The notes beneath the pieces were generated by a model. It searched no databases and was not told the DNA's origin. It was given only the letters and a program-made list of their open reading frames with translations. Below, one piece after another: positions 1 to 8,634 of a stretch of 64,000 nucleotides of DNA. Position 1 is the first letter of the stretch; each line of letters starts with the position of its first letter. Made by a program: the position numbers and the translations under genes. This stretch comes from Fibrobacteria bacterium. Its GTDB lineage: Bacteria; Fibrobacterota; Fibrobacteria; UBA11236. The stretch covers positions 47,463-111,462 of the forward strand of contig JANYDA010000021.1 of the NCBI GenBank assembly GCA_025360005.1, read 5' to 3'.

Positions 1-384
1 ATTCTGCACCTCGAAGCCCGCTACGAAAACGGAATCGGCCATGTCCGCCAGAATGCTTTTCGCCGCCGCGGCCAAGGCCAGCCCTCCGGAACCGCAAGCG
101 CCCTCCACGCGCATGCAGGACTTGCCCGCCAGTCCGGGAACCATCATGGGCAGGAAGCCCGGAAGGTTGCCTTGCTTCAGGAAGCGACCCGCCATGAAAT
201 TGGCCATTATGCCTTCGTCGAAATCGGGATTGGAGATTTGCGTCAAAGTCCCCTGGGCGGATTCGCGCAAGTAGGTTTCAAAACTCGGCATCGGTTTGGT
301 GGGATGGAACTCCGGCCTTCCCGCGCCGAAACACACGGTGTTGCAGCCCGCGCCGAAGAAAATCCGTTTCCTGAGTCTACCCAT
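1..384 (-). CDS. Thiolase (acetyl-CoA C-acyltransferase), 3' end beyond window
   Basis: First 128 codons of a thiolase; the gene runs off the left edge. Thiolases cleave 3-ketoacyl-CoA with CoA, or condense two acyl-CoAs. The nucleophilic cysteine sits in VEGACGSGGLAL (about residue 96), the usual N-terminal thiolase signature. The start at 384 is preferred over the ATG six bases upstream because GAGGG lies six bases before it. It is the third gene of a minus-strand operon, 36 bases after the 3-hydroxyacyl-CoA dehydrogenase gene, so both probably act in one beta-oxidation or ketoacyl-CoA route. The VEGACGSGG form resembles SCP2/archaeal-type thiolases more than FadA; this subtype is inference because the C-terminal catalytic residues are outside the window. 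Confidence 0.88.
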   Translation of the reverse strand, partial: MGRLRKRIFFGAGCNTVCFGAGRPEFHPTKPMPSFETYLRESAQGTLTQISNPDFDEGIMANFMAGRFLKQGNLPGFLPMMVPGLAGKSCMRVEGACGSGGLALAAAAKSILADMADSVFVAGFEVQN

Positions 385-420
385 GCGCATCCCTCGCTTT
401 CTGGCCCATCCCCGCGCCCC

Positions 421-1818
421 TCATGGCGTCCAATCGGCGGGGCCATGCAAATGGAAAAAGCCGTTCATGAGCACTTTGGAAACATCCCCGGCGGAAGCCG
501 CCACTCCCGTCCGCACCAAGGCCTCGCCCACGGTGTGGGAATGATCCAGGAATTCCCTGCCCAGCCTTGCGCCCAAACCTGGCGCGCGCTTGAGCGCATC
601 CAGGTAACCGGCAAGTTTCGCTTGCTTGTTTGGGTCCTTGGCCATGGCGCTCCAGGGGGAATGCCCTGCCGGCAAAGGGCCCAGAGAGTCCACCGCCTTT
701 CCGAAAAGGTCCGTACCCGCCAGGGTAACATAGGTGATACCTTTTCCGGAAGCCAGGGAAGCCGGATCCATTACCCCCGCGATCTTATTGAGCTCGTACC
801 GGAACAAGCCGTCCTGCTGTTCCCCGGATCCCAATTGCCCGCCGCGCACGCCCGCCGCCAGCCAGGCGTCCAGATCGGCATCGGCGAATAAGGCATCACC
901 CGCCGCTTCCGGCAGCGCGTGCTTCCGCATCACCTCCAGGATCATGCTGAACACATCCAATCCCACATAGTCGAGCAATTGGAACACGCCCATCGGCCGG
1001 ATCAGAAAATCCTGCGTGGCCCGGTTCACCAGCACGAGCGCTTCCGCATCGCCGTGGAGGGCCCGCAACTCGCGGTATTTGGTAAAAGCGAACAGCAACT
1101 CGCGGATGAAATGCCCGTTCCCGATAAACCCCGCCATATCGTTGGAGGGGACGATGATCTTGCCGAAGACCTTGCCCAACTCGCGGCCCAGGGCGATGGT
1201 TTCCGGCCGCGTCTGCGAAGCGGAGATCATCTCCACCAGCTTCTGGACGGCGGGAGGATTGTAAAAATGGAAGCCCAGTATGCGCCCATCCAGCCCGACG
1301 GATCGGTCCAGCAAGGAGATAGGGATGGAAGATGTGTTGCTCAGGAAAACCGTATCCGGCGCGCATAGACCTTTGAGACGCGCGTAGAGATCGCGTTTGA
1401 GTTCCAGGTTCTCGAACACGGCCTCGAAAACCAGGCGCGCGCCTTTCGCCCCGGCCGGATCGCTTTCGCAACGCAGTATGGACATGGCTCCGTCCACGTA
1501 AGCCTGGATGATCTCGCCGTTCTCGATCAGATCAGGGCGGTCCTGGGCCCACTCGCGCAATTTCCCGATCGACTTTTCGGCCGCCTTGAGCAATTGTCCG
1601 CGCAGGTATTCCCGCAGCCGCTTGAAAGCGGGCGCGGCATCGGAACGGGAGTCTATCAGGACCAAATCGAACTGGCCGGATCCGGGCACGCCGTTGCCGC
1701 GCCCGTCCAGATCCGCCATGGCCTTCAAAACCACCCAGGCGATGCCGCTGCCCATCTTCCCGGCCGCGCCCAGCACCGCTACGGCGCGCATGCGTTCTTC
1801 CCATTCCGCCTTGGCCAT
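421..1818 (-). CDS. 3-hydroxyacyl-CoA dehydrogenase
   Basis: 465-residue NAD-dependent 3-hydroxyacyl-CoA dehydrogenase, oxidising 3-hydroxyacyl-CoA to 3-ketoacyl-CoA in the cytoplasm. The N-terminal Rossmann motif is AVLGAAGKMGSG (residues about 12-23). It is followed by FEAVFENLELK, the NTSS motif, and GFHFYNPP with the likely catalytic histidine. The C-terminal helical domain contains NRATQDFLIRPMG. It is longer than stand-alone enzymes of about 290 residues because of an extended C-terminal part, but no enoyl-CoA hydratase domain is visible. The ATG shares one base with the stop codon of the upstream oxidoreductase gene (TGATG), which implies translational coupling. An in-frame ATG 150 bases upstream would sit inside that gene and is not chosen. 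Confidence 0.92.
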   Translation of the reverse strand: MAKAEWEERMRAVAVLGAAGKMGSGIAWVVLKAMADLDGRGNGVPGSGQFDLVLIDSRSDAAPAFKRLREYLRGQLLKAAEKSIGKLREWAQDRPDLIENGEIIQAYVDGAMSILRCESDPAGAKGARLVFEAVFENLELKRDLYARLKGLCAPDTVFLSNTSSIPISLLDRSVGLDGRILGFHFYNPPAVQKLVEMISASQTRPETIALGRELGKVFGKIIVPSNDMAGFIGNGHFIRELLFAFTKYRELRALHGDAEALVLVNRATQDFLIRPMGVFQLLDYVGLDVFSMILEVMRKHALPEAAGDALFADADLDAWLAAGVRGGQLGSGEQQDGLFRYELNKIAGVMDPASLASGKGITYVTLAGTDLFGKAVDSLGPLPAGHSPWSAMAKDPNKQAKLAGYLDALKRAPGLGARLGREFLDHSHTVGEALVRTGVAASAGDVSKVLMNGFFHLHGPADWTP

Positions 1819-4800
1819 CAATGCCCCGCTTCTTTGGGGATTTCCCATTTGATAAGGCGCGCCAGCGTCGCGCGGTGGATGGAGAACATGTTCCTGAGCA
1901 TGGCGGAATGGAAACGCCAGAAACCCATCTCCCGGGCCAAATGCTTCCACTCGCCGCGCAGCAGCCAATAATCGCGCTCCAGGATGGTCTCATCATGCGC
2001 CGAATGGGCCATCATTTTCTGGATGCCGTAATACTTGCGCAGCCTGTCCTTCCATTGCGCGCGCGTGAAGGTCCACGGGAACCAATCGATGGTGGTTCGT
2101 TTTTGCAGGTACAGGGTCTTGCCGGCGCGGTTCTTCACCTCCTGGTAGCGCAGCGAGTACAGGTTGTAGAAATGCGCGTCCAGAGCCATCTTCTGCGCGC
2201 CCATGCTGCGGGCCAGGTTGATCCCTTGCTCCAGGCAACTGAAATGCATGAGCAAGAGGAAAGGCTTCCTTTCCTCCCGCACCACCTGGTGGCCCCATTT
2301 GATCTTGGCGTACAGATCGGACAGGTGCACGGTGGAGGCCACCGCTCCCTGCACGCAATATTTTTCCGCGTACTTTAGGAAGTTCACCGGCTCCCGCCGC
2401 GACACATGCCCATCCCGCGTCTTGGCGCCCGTCATGGTGGTGGAAGTCGCCTGCCCGCCCGTATTCCCCAGCGTTTGGTTGATGACCACGATATGGAAGA
2501 TGGGATCCTGCTGGTGCAAAGCGTCTTCCACCGATCGCAATCCCTGCATGAACCCGCCATCCCCGGAAATGGACACCACGATATCACCCTTGTCCACGTT
2601 ATGCGCCAACCCGGAAGCCACGCCGTGCGCGGTCTCGAAGGCGATGCGGATATATGGCAGATTCCAGATGGAAGTCCGGTTCATCCCGGAAATGACCGTG
2701 CCGCAACCGTCCTGCTCGCTCACGTAGATCTTGCCCTTATCCTTTTGGATATAGGCCAGGTAATTGAACACGGTGCGGAAGATGTTGATCTGCCCGCAAC
2801 CGGCGCAAGCCATGTCCCCGGCCGTCAAGGGACCCTTGCCGTTCAGGGTGATGTACATGCTTTGCACTTGGTTGATGGTGGGGTGGAAGCGGAACATGGT
2901 CTGGTACAGGGACCTCTTCAGGGCGTAGGCCTGCTCCAGGAACCGGAGTTTGCCCGGATTGCTCAAAGCCCGCAACAAATGGGGAGGCAGGATGCGGGCC
3001 TGGAATTGCTCCAGGCTTTCCACCGCCGGCGCATCCGATTCGCCCGCCACGGCCGTCCAATCCCCGCTGTCCATGGCCGCAGCCCGCGATCGATAGGCCA
3101 GGAATCCGGCCACGATGGCTTCCCGGTTCTTCTGCGTCAACAGCAGCTTGGCTTCTTTTTCGATGCCCTGCACGCCGCCCAAGGCATCCAGCAGCGCCAG
3201 CAACTCCTCCGCATCATCCACTCCCATATTGGCCAGCATGGCGCCGCACAGGATCATGTTGGTCCGCGCCGAGCTGCCGTACAGACGGCGCGAAATGCGT
3301 TTGGCCGGGATCAGGATCATGCGGGCGCCCGCAGGCAGCATGGACCGGTACTTTTCCGATGCGGCTTCCTCGCCGTCCAGGATCAGCATGCCGCCCGGGC
3401 ACAATTGCTTCAGCATCGGCTCCAGAGACACATCCCCGTCGAAGGCCATGATGGTGTCCGCCATGATGATATCGGACCAATCGCGGATGGGCTCGTCGGA
3501 TTGCTTGATGCTCAGGGTGATGCCGCCGCCGCGCTGCAAAGCCCCGAAGCCGGCCATGGACAAGGCATATCGGCCGCGGATGCTGGCCACGCCGGTGAAT
3601 ATGGAATTGAGCTGCAACAGGCCTTGCCCGCCCTTGCCCATCACGGCGATTTGCCTTACACCCGGCTCCATCAGGGGCACGTCGAAAGCCGCGTCTGTTT
3701 GGGGATACGGGTTGCCGCGCGTTCCAAGTACGAAGGAATGGCCGGGAGCGGATTCCTTGAGCCAGACATGCGTGCGGGTATCGGCCCTCCCCGAACTCAC
3801 GTCCGCCAGCATGCGGAACAGAGTCACCCAGTAGGGAATGGTCACCGCGCGACCGCCCAGGCCGATGGTTGCTGCCATCAAGTACGGCGGGCTTTCCAGG
3901 TCGTACAGGGCGGAACGTACCTCCTGCGCCAGGATGCCGCCCCCCGATCGGCCGGACCAATTGTTGTATTCCACCACGGCCACGGCCTTGCATCCATCCA
4001 GGCACTGGCGGAGTTCCGACGCGGGGAAGGGACGGTAGAGATTGATGGAAACCACGCCGCAGCGCACGCCCTGCTCCCGGAGGCGCGCGGCCACGTATTC
4101 CGCGGAGGACATGTCCGGATCGTTCAGCCCCACGATGCAGAAGTCCATGCCACCGGTTTCCGGGAAGCGCCCCACCTTGCGGATGGCCGGACGTCCGGTG
4201 AATCGCGCCAGCTCCGACGCCGCCTGATCGAAATTCCTGCCCGCCTGCAACAGCACTTCATCGATGGCCTGGCGCTGTTCCGCGTAGCGGCTGTCCATAT
4301 CGAGAATGCCCACCGAACGGCTCTCGTCGTCAGCGAAAACGAAAGGATTTTTGGGCCCTTCCAGGAAGGCGTCCGCATCCGCATCGGTCAGCTTATCAAG
4401 ATGGCCTTGGCGCTCGGAGCTCAGCGTATGCGTTTCGACGAAGCCCTTGATCACCAGGCGTCCCGGGATCCAAACCCCTTGCGACTCCATCACCTTCAGG
4501 AGCAGCAACGCCTTGTCGTAGTCATCCTGGATGCCGCGGCCGAACAGGATGATCTCGCCCGTATCCGAAGTGCGGAAAGTGGTGGTGTGATCGGGCTTGG
4601 TGGTGGTGCCGGGTGATAAGGCCCGCGTCAGCTCCAGCATGAAGATGGGCAGGTGCAGGCCGGGATTGATGTTCATGAATTCATAGATCTGCGCCAGGCT
4701 CTGGGACCCTTGCGCCATCAAGGAGCGCTTGCCGCGCACGGCCGAACCCGTAAGCCAAGCATAGCCGGATTCCTCCGAGAGGCAAGGCCGGAACTGCAGG

Positions 4801-5609
4801 TGATGCGGAGCGTCCGCGGCCTGGTGGCCGGCGCGATCCTCTATCTGCTTGAGCAGGGAAGTATTGGGCGTGATGGGGAAGATGGACACGCTGTCGAACC
4901 TGGCCTGGAAGGCGAAGTCGGCGAACATGACGGAACCGTTGAATACCTTGGGCTGCGCGCCGCCCATGACCTGGGGTTGATGCGCGGCCAAAAGCCTGCC
5001 GGCCTCCTGGATCCAACGCTGTACCCATTGCTCGCCTTCCGCGGAAGGCGCCTTGAAAATGGCCGCCACTTCCGTGGCCGTTATCTTCCTGCCCTTGAAC
5101 CTGTCCACGTCCACCAGCTCCGCGGGCACGAAATGGATAGCCCCGGTGGGGCAGGCCGAAGCGCATACGAAACAGCCTTTGCAATGGTTGTAGTTGGTGG
5201 CGCCCTTCACCACCGCATGCGATTCCGTCTTGCCGTCCAGGTTGATTCCCGGAAGCAGGTTGAAGGTCTTTGCGAAGAGATGGAAGACCGGTTCCACTTC
5301 CCTCTCCGAAACTTCATAGCCGATGGAGTGGTGCGGGCAGGCCACCACGCAATGGAGGCAATCGATGCATTGGGTGCCCAGCGTGACGGGTATGAAATTC
5401 TTATCGGTCCAGTTCCGCTCCCCGGCATTGCCGCCCTTCACATGCGTGCCCTGGCCGGCGAAGTCCTGGAAGTTCTCGAGTCGGATCAGATGATCCCCCA
5501 GCACCTGGTTGGGAGCTTCGTTGATGGAGGATAAATGCGTGTATTCGGAAGCGTTCAATCCCCGGGCGGGACGCTTGCCGGAAGAGCCATTGCCGGGATC
5601 CGCTATCAT
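1818..5609 (-). CDS. Fused 2-oxoacid:ferredoxin oxidoreductase (ferredoxin-alpha-gamma-beta)
   Basis: Single chain of 1263 residues carrying all parts of a 2-oxoacid:ferredoxin oxidoreductase, which decarboxylates a 2-oxoacid to acyl-CoA and reduces ferredoxin. Order: N-terminal two-cluster ferredoxin domain (CIDCLHCVVACP near residue 70, CKGCFVCASACP near 130); alpha part with FPITPNTSLL and the domain-II segment IVGLNDPDMSS; gamma part with MGKGGQGLLQLN; C-terminal thiamine-diphosphate part with CAGCGQ, SGDGGFMQGL and NQTLGNTGGQ. NifJ-type pyruvate enzymes have the ferredoxin domain after the gamma domain, so the order here differs. The substrate cannot be read from the sequence; the thiolase and hydroxyacyl-CoA dehydrogenase downstream suggest an acyl-CoA route. 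Start at 5609 is supported by AAGGG upstream; the frame stays open further 5' but without recognisable domain sequence. Confidence 0.9.
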   Translation of the reverse strand: MIADPGNGSSGKRPARGLNASEYTHLSSINEAPNQVLGDHLIRLENFQDFAGQGTHVKGGNAGERNWTDKNFIPVTLGTQCIDCLHCVVACPHHSIGYEVSEREVEPVFHLFAKTFNLLPGINLDGKTESHAVVKGATNYNHCKGCFVCASACPTGAIHFVPAELVDVDRFKGRKITATEVAAIFKAPSAEGEQWVQRWIQEAGRLLAAHQPQVMGGAQPKVFNGSVMFADFAFQARFDSVSIFPITPNTSLLKQIEDRAGHQAADAPHHLQFRPCLSEESGYAWLTGSAVRGKRSLMAQGSQSLAQIYEFMNINPGLHLPIFMLELTRALSPGTTTKPDHTTTFRTSDTGEIILFGRGIQDDYDKALLLLKVMESQGVWIPGRLVIKGFVETHTLSSERQGHLDKLTDADADAFLEGPKNPFVFADDESRSVGILDMDSRYAEQRQAIDEVLLQAGRNFDQAASELARFTGRPAIRKVGRFPETGGMDFCIVGLNDPDMSSAEYVAARLREQGVRCGVVSINLYRPFPASELRQCLDGCKAVAVVEYNNWSGRSGGGILAQEVRSALYDLESPPYLMAATIGLGGRAVTIPYWVTLFRMLADVSSGRADTRTHVWLKESAPGHSFVLGTRGNPYPQTDAAFDVPLMEPGVRQIAVMGKGGQGLLQLNSIFTGVASIRGRYALSMAGFGALQRGGGITLSIKQSDEPIRDWSDIIMADTIMAFDGDVSLEPMLKQLCPGGMLILDGEEAASEKYRSMLPAGARMILIPAKRISRRLYGSSARTNMILCGAMLANMGVDDAEELLALLDALGGVQGIEKEAKLLLTQKNREAIVAGFLAYRSRAAAMDSGDWTAVAGESDAPAVESLEQFQARILPPHLLRALSNPGKLRFLEQAYALKRSLYQTMFRFHPTINQVQSMYITLNGKGPLTAGDMACAGCGQINIFRTVFNYLAYIQKDKGKIYVSEQDGCGTVISGMNRTSIWNLPYIRIAFETAHGVASGLAHNVDKGDIVVSISGDGGFMQGLRSVEDALHQQDPIFHIVVINQTLGNTGGQATSTTMTGAKTRDGHVSRREPVNFLKYAEKYCVQGAVASTVHLSDLYAKIKWGHQVVREERKPFLLLMHFSCLEQGINLARSMGAQKMALDAHFYNLYSLRYQEVKNRAGKTLYLQKRTTIDWFPWTFTRAQWKDRLRKYYGIQKMMAHSAHDETILERDYWLLRGEWKHLAREMGFWRFHSAMLRNMFSIHRATLARLIKWEIPKEAGH

Positions 5610-6059
5610 GTGGGTTTCCCTTTCCGGTGCATGAGCGCGGAGCGAGGTAACTTGGGAATGACAGGGTGCGGAACCCGCTGTTGCCCATGCCCTTTTATTA
5701 TAGACCCTTTCAGCCCCCTGGAGCAGGATCCTTCCTTGAGCTCTTCCCTGCGGGGATATCACGCCGACCATCCTAAAGCGGTCCTTTTGGTACGCCGGCA
5801 TCATCCGCTCCGGTTTTCCAAGATTTGCCCCTTTCCGGACCCGGAAGAATCGCACCCCAAGACCCAAATTTCTCCCGCAAGGAAGGTATGCTAACCTTCC
5901 CGGAACCTTGGGAATGCGCGCGGAAAATCGCGAAAGCCAGGGGTCGGGGAGCCCGATAACCATTGGGTGCCCATGCGGTAGATCCGCTGCGGACCAGCAA
6001 TCATAGGGGTTCCAGCGTTATTGCAACGCGCCCGGATCTGTGATTCCGCCAAACCCGTT
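5610..6059. other. Intergenic region upstream of the oxidoreductase operon
   Basis: No gene recognised on either strand. On the minus strand a TATAAT match lies at 5697-5702, about 90 bases before the oxidoreductase start, and could be a -10 box, but no good -35 partner is seen. Confidence 0.4.
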
Positions 6060-6084
6060 GTTACATTCCGTTACAAGGCGGAGA
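6060..6084 (+). promoter_or_regulatory. GTTACA-N4-GTTACA element, copy 1
   Basis: Two direct GTTACA hexamers four bases apart, followed by a GGCGGA block. The 25-base element matches 21 of 25 positions at 20315-20339. Both copies lie on the plus strand, 75-101 bases before a plus-strand start codon. A shared operator or promoter element is inferred; the factor is unknown. Confidence 0.45.
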
Positions 6085-6160
6085 GAATCCTCTTACCTCC
6101 CAAGGTTAGATTCCCTAGGCAAGGGAACCCCTTCAAGTAACCTTGGTCATTGGAACCGGC

Positions 6161-6472
6161 ATGCTGATCGTCGTCAAAATAATCCTGGTAGTCTTCGCCG
6201 TTTTCGGACAGGCTAGGCTTTTTCCGGAACGGCCGGCCAAAGTGGACGCTTCGGCCGAAAATAGCCTGGACAGCCTGGTGCTGCCGGAGCAGAAACCGGA
6301 ACTGGCCTTGGCGCAACGCGCCTTGAAAGCCCAGGGACTTTGCCGCGGCGCGGACAAGCCCGATAGCGGCCTTCCGTCCGGCGCAAGGGTTAATCCTTTC
6401 GCCGCGGACACCGACTCGGCCGTGGATCAAAGCGATGACTCCAGGCAGGGCCTCGTCACCAACTGCTTCTGA
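6161..6472 (+). CDS. Small membrane-anchored or exported hypothetical protein
   Basis: 103 residues, no family recognised. The N-terminus MLIVVKIILVVFAVFGQ is a hydrophobic segment that could be an uncleaved anchor or a short signal peptide. The rest is polar and rich in Ala, Asp and Ser, with an acidic C-terminal part. An in-frame TTG at 6143 is an alternative start. Codon use resembles that of neighbouring genes, but there is no clear Shine-Dalgarno site, so existence is uncertain. The GTTACA element at 6060-6084 lies upstream. The next plus-strand gene, a ferredoxin, starts about 100 bases downstream. Confidence 0.45.
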   Translation: MLIVVKIILVVFAVFGQARLFPERPAKVDASAENSLDSLVLPEQKPELALAQRALKAQGLCRGADKPDSGLPSGARVNPFAADTDSAVDQSDDSRQGLVTNCF

Positions 6473-6576
6473 TCCGCTCTTTCAAATCTTCCCTTTCAAA
6501 TAGGCTTTGCGCGCCCTTTTTCTCCCCTCGCTGCGGTATTTTTATTAGCATAGCAGGGTAAACCAAGGATCCGATC

Positions 6577-6876
6577 ATGCCCGTCCCGGACGATACCCAT
6601 TGCAAACAGCCGGCCGGAAAGTTCGAGCCCGTCATCGATCGTTCCCGTTGCGAAGCCAAGGGCCCATGCGTCACCGCATGTCCGTACGATGTATTCGAGA
6701 TTTCCCCCTTGACGGCGCAAGAGAAAGCGGGGCTCTCCATCCTAGGCAGGGTTAAGGCTTTCGCCCACGGGAACAAGCAGGCGCATGCCGTGCGGGCGGA
6801 CGCTTGCCGGGCCTGCGGATACTGCGTGGATGTTTGCCCGGAGAAGGCCATCAAGTTGCGGCTGCGCGCCGCTTAA
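6577..6876 (+). CDS. 4Fe-4S ferredoxin-like protein
   Basis: 99-residue cytoplasmic iron-sulfur protein, probably an electron carrier. The first cluster motif is CEAKGPCVTACP (residues about 25-36), with five residues between the first two cysteines rather than two. The second is CRACGYCVDVCP (about 77-88). The CEAKGPC spacing is known from a common bacterial group with a PYDVFEI continuation, which is seen here, so it is probably functional and not decayed. AAGGA lies about ten bases before the ATG. It is close to the ferredoxin-dependent oxidoreductase operon but divergent from it, so a partnership is only suggested. Confidence 0.88.
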   Translation: MPVPDDTHCKQPAGKFEPVIDRSRCEAKGPCVTACPYDVFEISPLTAQEKAGLSILGRVKAFAHGNKQAHAVRADACRACGYCVDVCPEKAIKLRLRAA

Positions 6877-6896
6877 AAGACGGTGCCGAGAAGGCG

Positions 6897-7748
6897 CTAG
6901 ATGCTGCCCAGCAAGTACATCTTGCCGGAAGGCTGCGGCAGTCCACCCTTGGGCTCCAGCGTAATGGCGAAAGCGTTGATGCGGCTCCGATCGGATTCTA
7001 CCAGCTGATCGATCTTGTACAGCTCCCCGCCTTCGCGGTTGCCTTTCACCTGGAATACGCCCGCGTCCATGGGCTTCTTGTCCCGAATCACCCACAACTG
7101 GTAATCCTTGTCCGAAGGTTGCGCGGGGAGGTTGGAGATGTGCAGGATGGCCTTCTTGTGGATGGGATCCCAGATGATCTTGCCGTAGCCTGCCGGATCG
7201 GCCGCCTGGCCATTCATCACCACCATCTGCATGTTGCTGGACTTGAGCACTTCCAGCATGGCGGTTTGCTGGGAAAGGGAATCCTCCAGGGCCCGGATGC
7301 GGACGCGGCTTTCCGAATAGGCCGCCTGGATGCGGCCCATACCGCTCCGCAGGGAGGCGCTGTAGGCGAGTAACACCAAGGTTACGATGGCGAACCCGGC
7401 CGCCGCGGTGGCGGCAATGCGGAAGGGCATGATCCAGGCAATGCGGGTTTTGCCGGCGGCAGTTCCGGCAACCGTCCGTTTAGCGGCCGGAGCGGCGGTG
7501 GAGCGCGGCTCGGCATCGCCTTGCACGCGAGCCATGAGCTTATCCAGGACATCGGGGGAAAGCGGCGCTTCCTGCGCCGCCAGGGAAAGATTGGCGGCCA
7601 TCAAGGCGGCTTGGGAATACGCGGCGAGCATTTCCGGCGTCGCGGAGACGAACGCGCTTTGGAAGCGGGCCAAATCCTCCCCATCCAGCAGGCCCAGTGC
7701 ATGGGCCGGACAGAGATCGAGGAATTCCCGAATATCCATGGGCTTCAT
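6897..7748 (-). CDS. Anti-sigma factor, RskA-type
   Basis: 283-residue single-pass membrane protein predicted to hold the adjacent ECF sigma factor inactive. Residues 1-80 form the cytoplasmic helical part expected to bind sigma (IREFLDLCPAHALGLLDGED). A transmembrane segment lies near residues 107-128 (IAATAAAGFAIVTLVLLAYS). A short coiled-coil-like stretch follows. The C-terminal half is a typical RskA domain: NLPAQPSDKDYQLWVI, MDAGVF and ending ITLEPKGGLPQPSGKMYLLG. The start overlaps the sigma gene stop as ATGA, so the pair is translationally coupled. Release of sigma by regulated proteolysis is known for the family; the signal here is unknown. Confidence 0.9.
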   Translation of the reverse strand: MKPMDIREFLDLCPAHALGLLDGEDLARFQSAFVSATPEMLAAYSQAALMAANLSLAAQEAPLSPDVLDKLMARVQGDAEPRSTAAPAAKRTVAGTAAGKTRIAWIMPFRIAATAAAGFAIVTLVLLAYSASLRSGMGRIQAAYSESRVRIRALEDSLSQQTAMLEVLKSSNMQMVVMNGQAADPAGYGKIIWDPIHKKAILHISNLPAQPSDKDYQLWVIRDKKPMDAGVFQVKGNREGGELYKIDQLVESDRSRINAFAITLEPKGGLPQPSGKMYLLGSI

Positions 7749-8314
7749 AGCCTATCCTTGAGAAGGCTTTGCAAAGCCTTCATGCCGTCCCGGACGCGCG
7801 ACTTGACCGTGCCCAGGGGCAGGTTGAGGCTTGCGGCGATCTCCGTTTGCGTTCGCCCTTCGAAGTAAGCCGTTTCCAAGACGAGCCTTTGCTCGGGCGA
7901 TATCCGCTCCAATGCCGACTTGACCAGGTCCGCCCTTTCCGAAAGTACTACTTGATCCAGTTGGTCCTCGCGATTGAAGCCCTGCAACTCTTCCACTTCT
8001 TGTTGCGATTGCGCATTCCCTTGCCTATAGCCCTTGGAGCGGATGCGGTCGATGGCGCGGTTGCGGGCCATGGTCAGCAGCCAGGTATATACGGACCCCT
8101 TGGAAATATCGTAACTGGGAGCCCTCTCCCACACCTGGTGAAAAATCTCGCAGAGGATTTCTTCGGCATCCTCTTTCCGCTTTACGATGGAGAAGATGAC
8201 GTTATATAGGGCCCGGGAGAACCGGCCGTAGAGATCCCTGAGAGCGCGGGAATCCCGTTTGGCTATCCTCTCCATCAGAATGGGAATTTCCGGGGGCAAG
8301 GTCATGTAGGCCAT
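7745..8314 (-). CDS. ECF-family RNA polymerase sigma factor (SigK-like)
   Basis: 189-residue sigma factor. Region 2 is visible as DLYGRFSRALYNVIFSIV followed by DAEEILCEIFHQVWERA and YTWLLTMARNRAIDRIR. Region 4 is visible as ISPEQRLVLETAYFEGRTQ then EIAASLNLPLGTVKSRVR, the helix-turn-helix that reads the -35 element. The RskA-type anti-sigma gene follows with a four-base overlap, which identifies a SigK/RskA-like module. Two in-frame ATGs exist, at 8314 and 8305; neither has a strong ribosome site. Longer upstream frames code for low-complexity proline/arginine sequence and are unlikely to be translated. Confidence 0.92.
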   Translation of the reverse strand: MAYMTLPPEIPILMERIAKRDSRALRDLYGRFSRALYNVIFSIVKRKEDAEEILCEIFHQVWERAPSYDISKGSVYTWLLTMARNRAIDRIRSKGYRQGNAQSQQEVEELQGFNREDQLDQVVLSERADLVKSALERISPEQRLVLETAYFEGRTQTEIAASLNLPLGTVKSRVRDGMKALQSLLKDRL

Positions 8315-8634
8315 TCCAACGGCCGTTCGGCAACCGGATTCATGGAAGAGACGTTCCCATGGGCGCGAATGCGGGGCACCCGTTTCCGGGCGCCCGGGTT
8401 CCCGGCCGGGAGGTTCCCGATCCCATTCCGTCCGCGTCGCCGCTTGCAATGTCGCTGCGCCCATGCATTTCCCCGTAGATAGATACGCAGGGATCGGGGA
8501 TACGGATGGATAGGCGGCAAGGCGGATGAGTCATCGCTAATGAAAACTAAATAAATCCGGGACGCTGAATCCGCAAGCATCGCGTCCATCCCGACGGAAA
8601 GCTTGGAAGGAAGTTGAAGACATAACGCCCCGCA
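8315..8634. other. Intergenic region between esterase and sigma genes
   Basis: About 320 bases with no gene I can support. It must hold the promoter of the minus-strand sigma/anti-sigma pair, but no clear consensus is seen. A short A/T-rich stretch lies at 8536-8555. Confidence 0.35.

Noticed and set aside
2406..4616. 736-codon open frame on the plus strand
   Set aside because: It is antisense to the oxidoreductase gene, His/Gln/Gly-rich with no domain; a typical shadow in GC-rich DNA.
6071..6430. 119-codon minus-strand frame
   Set aside because: No ribosome site and no domain; the opposite frame with a hydrophobic N-terminus is the better candidate.
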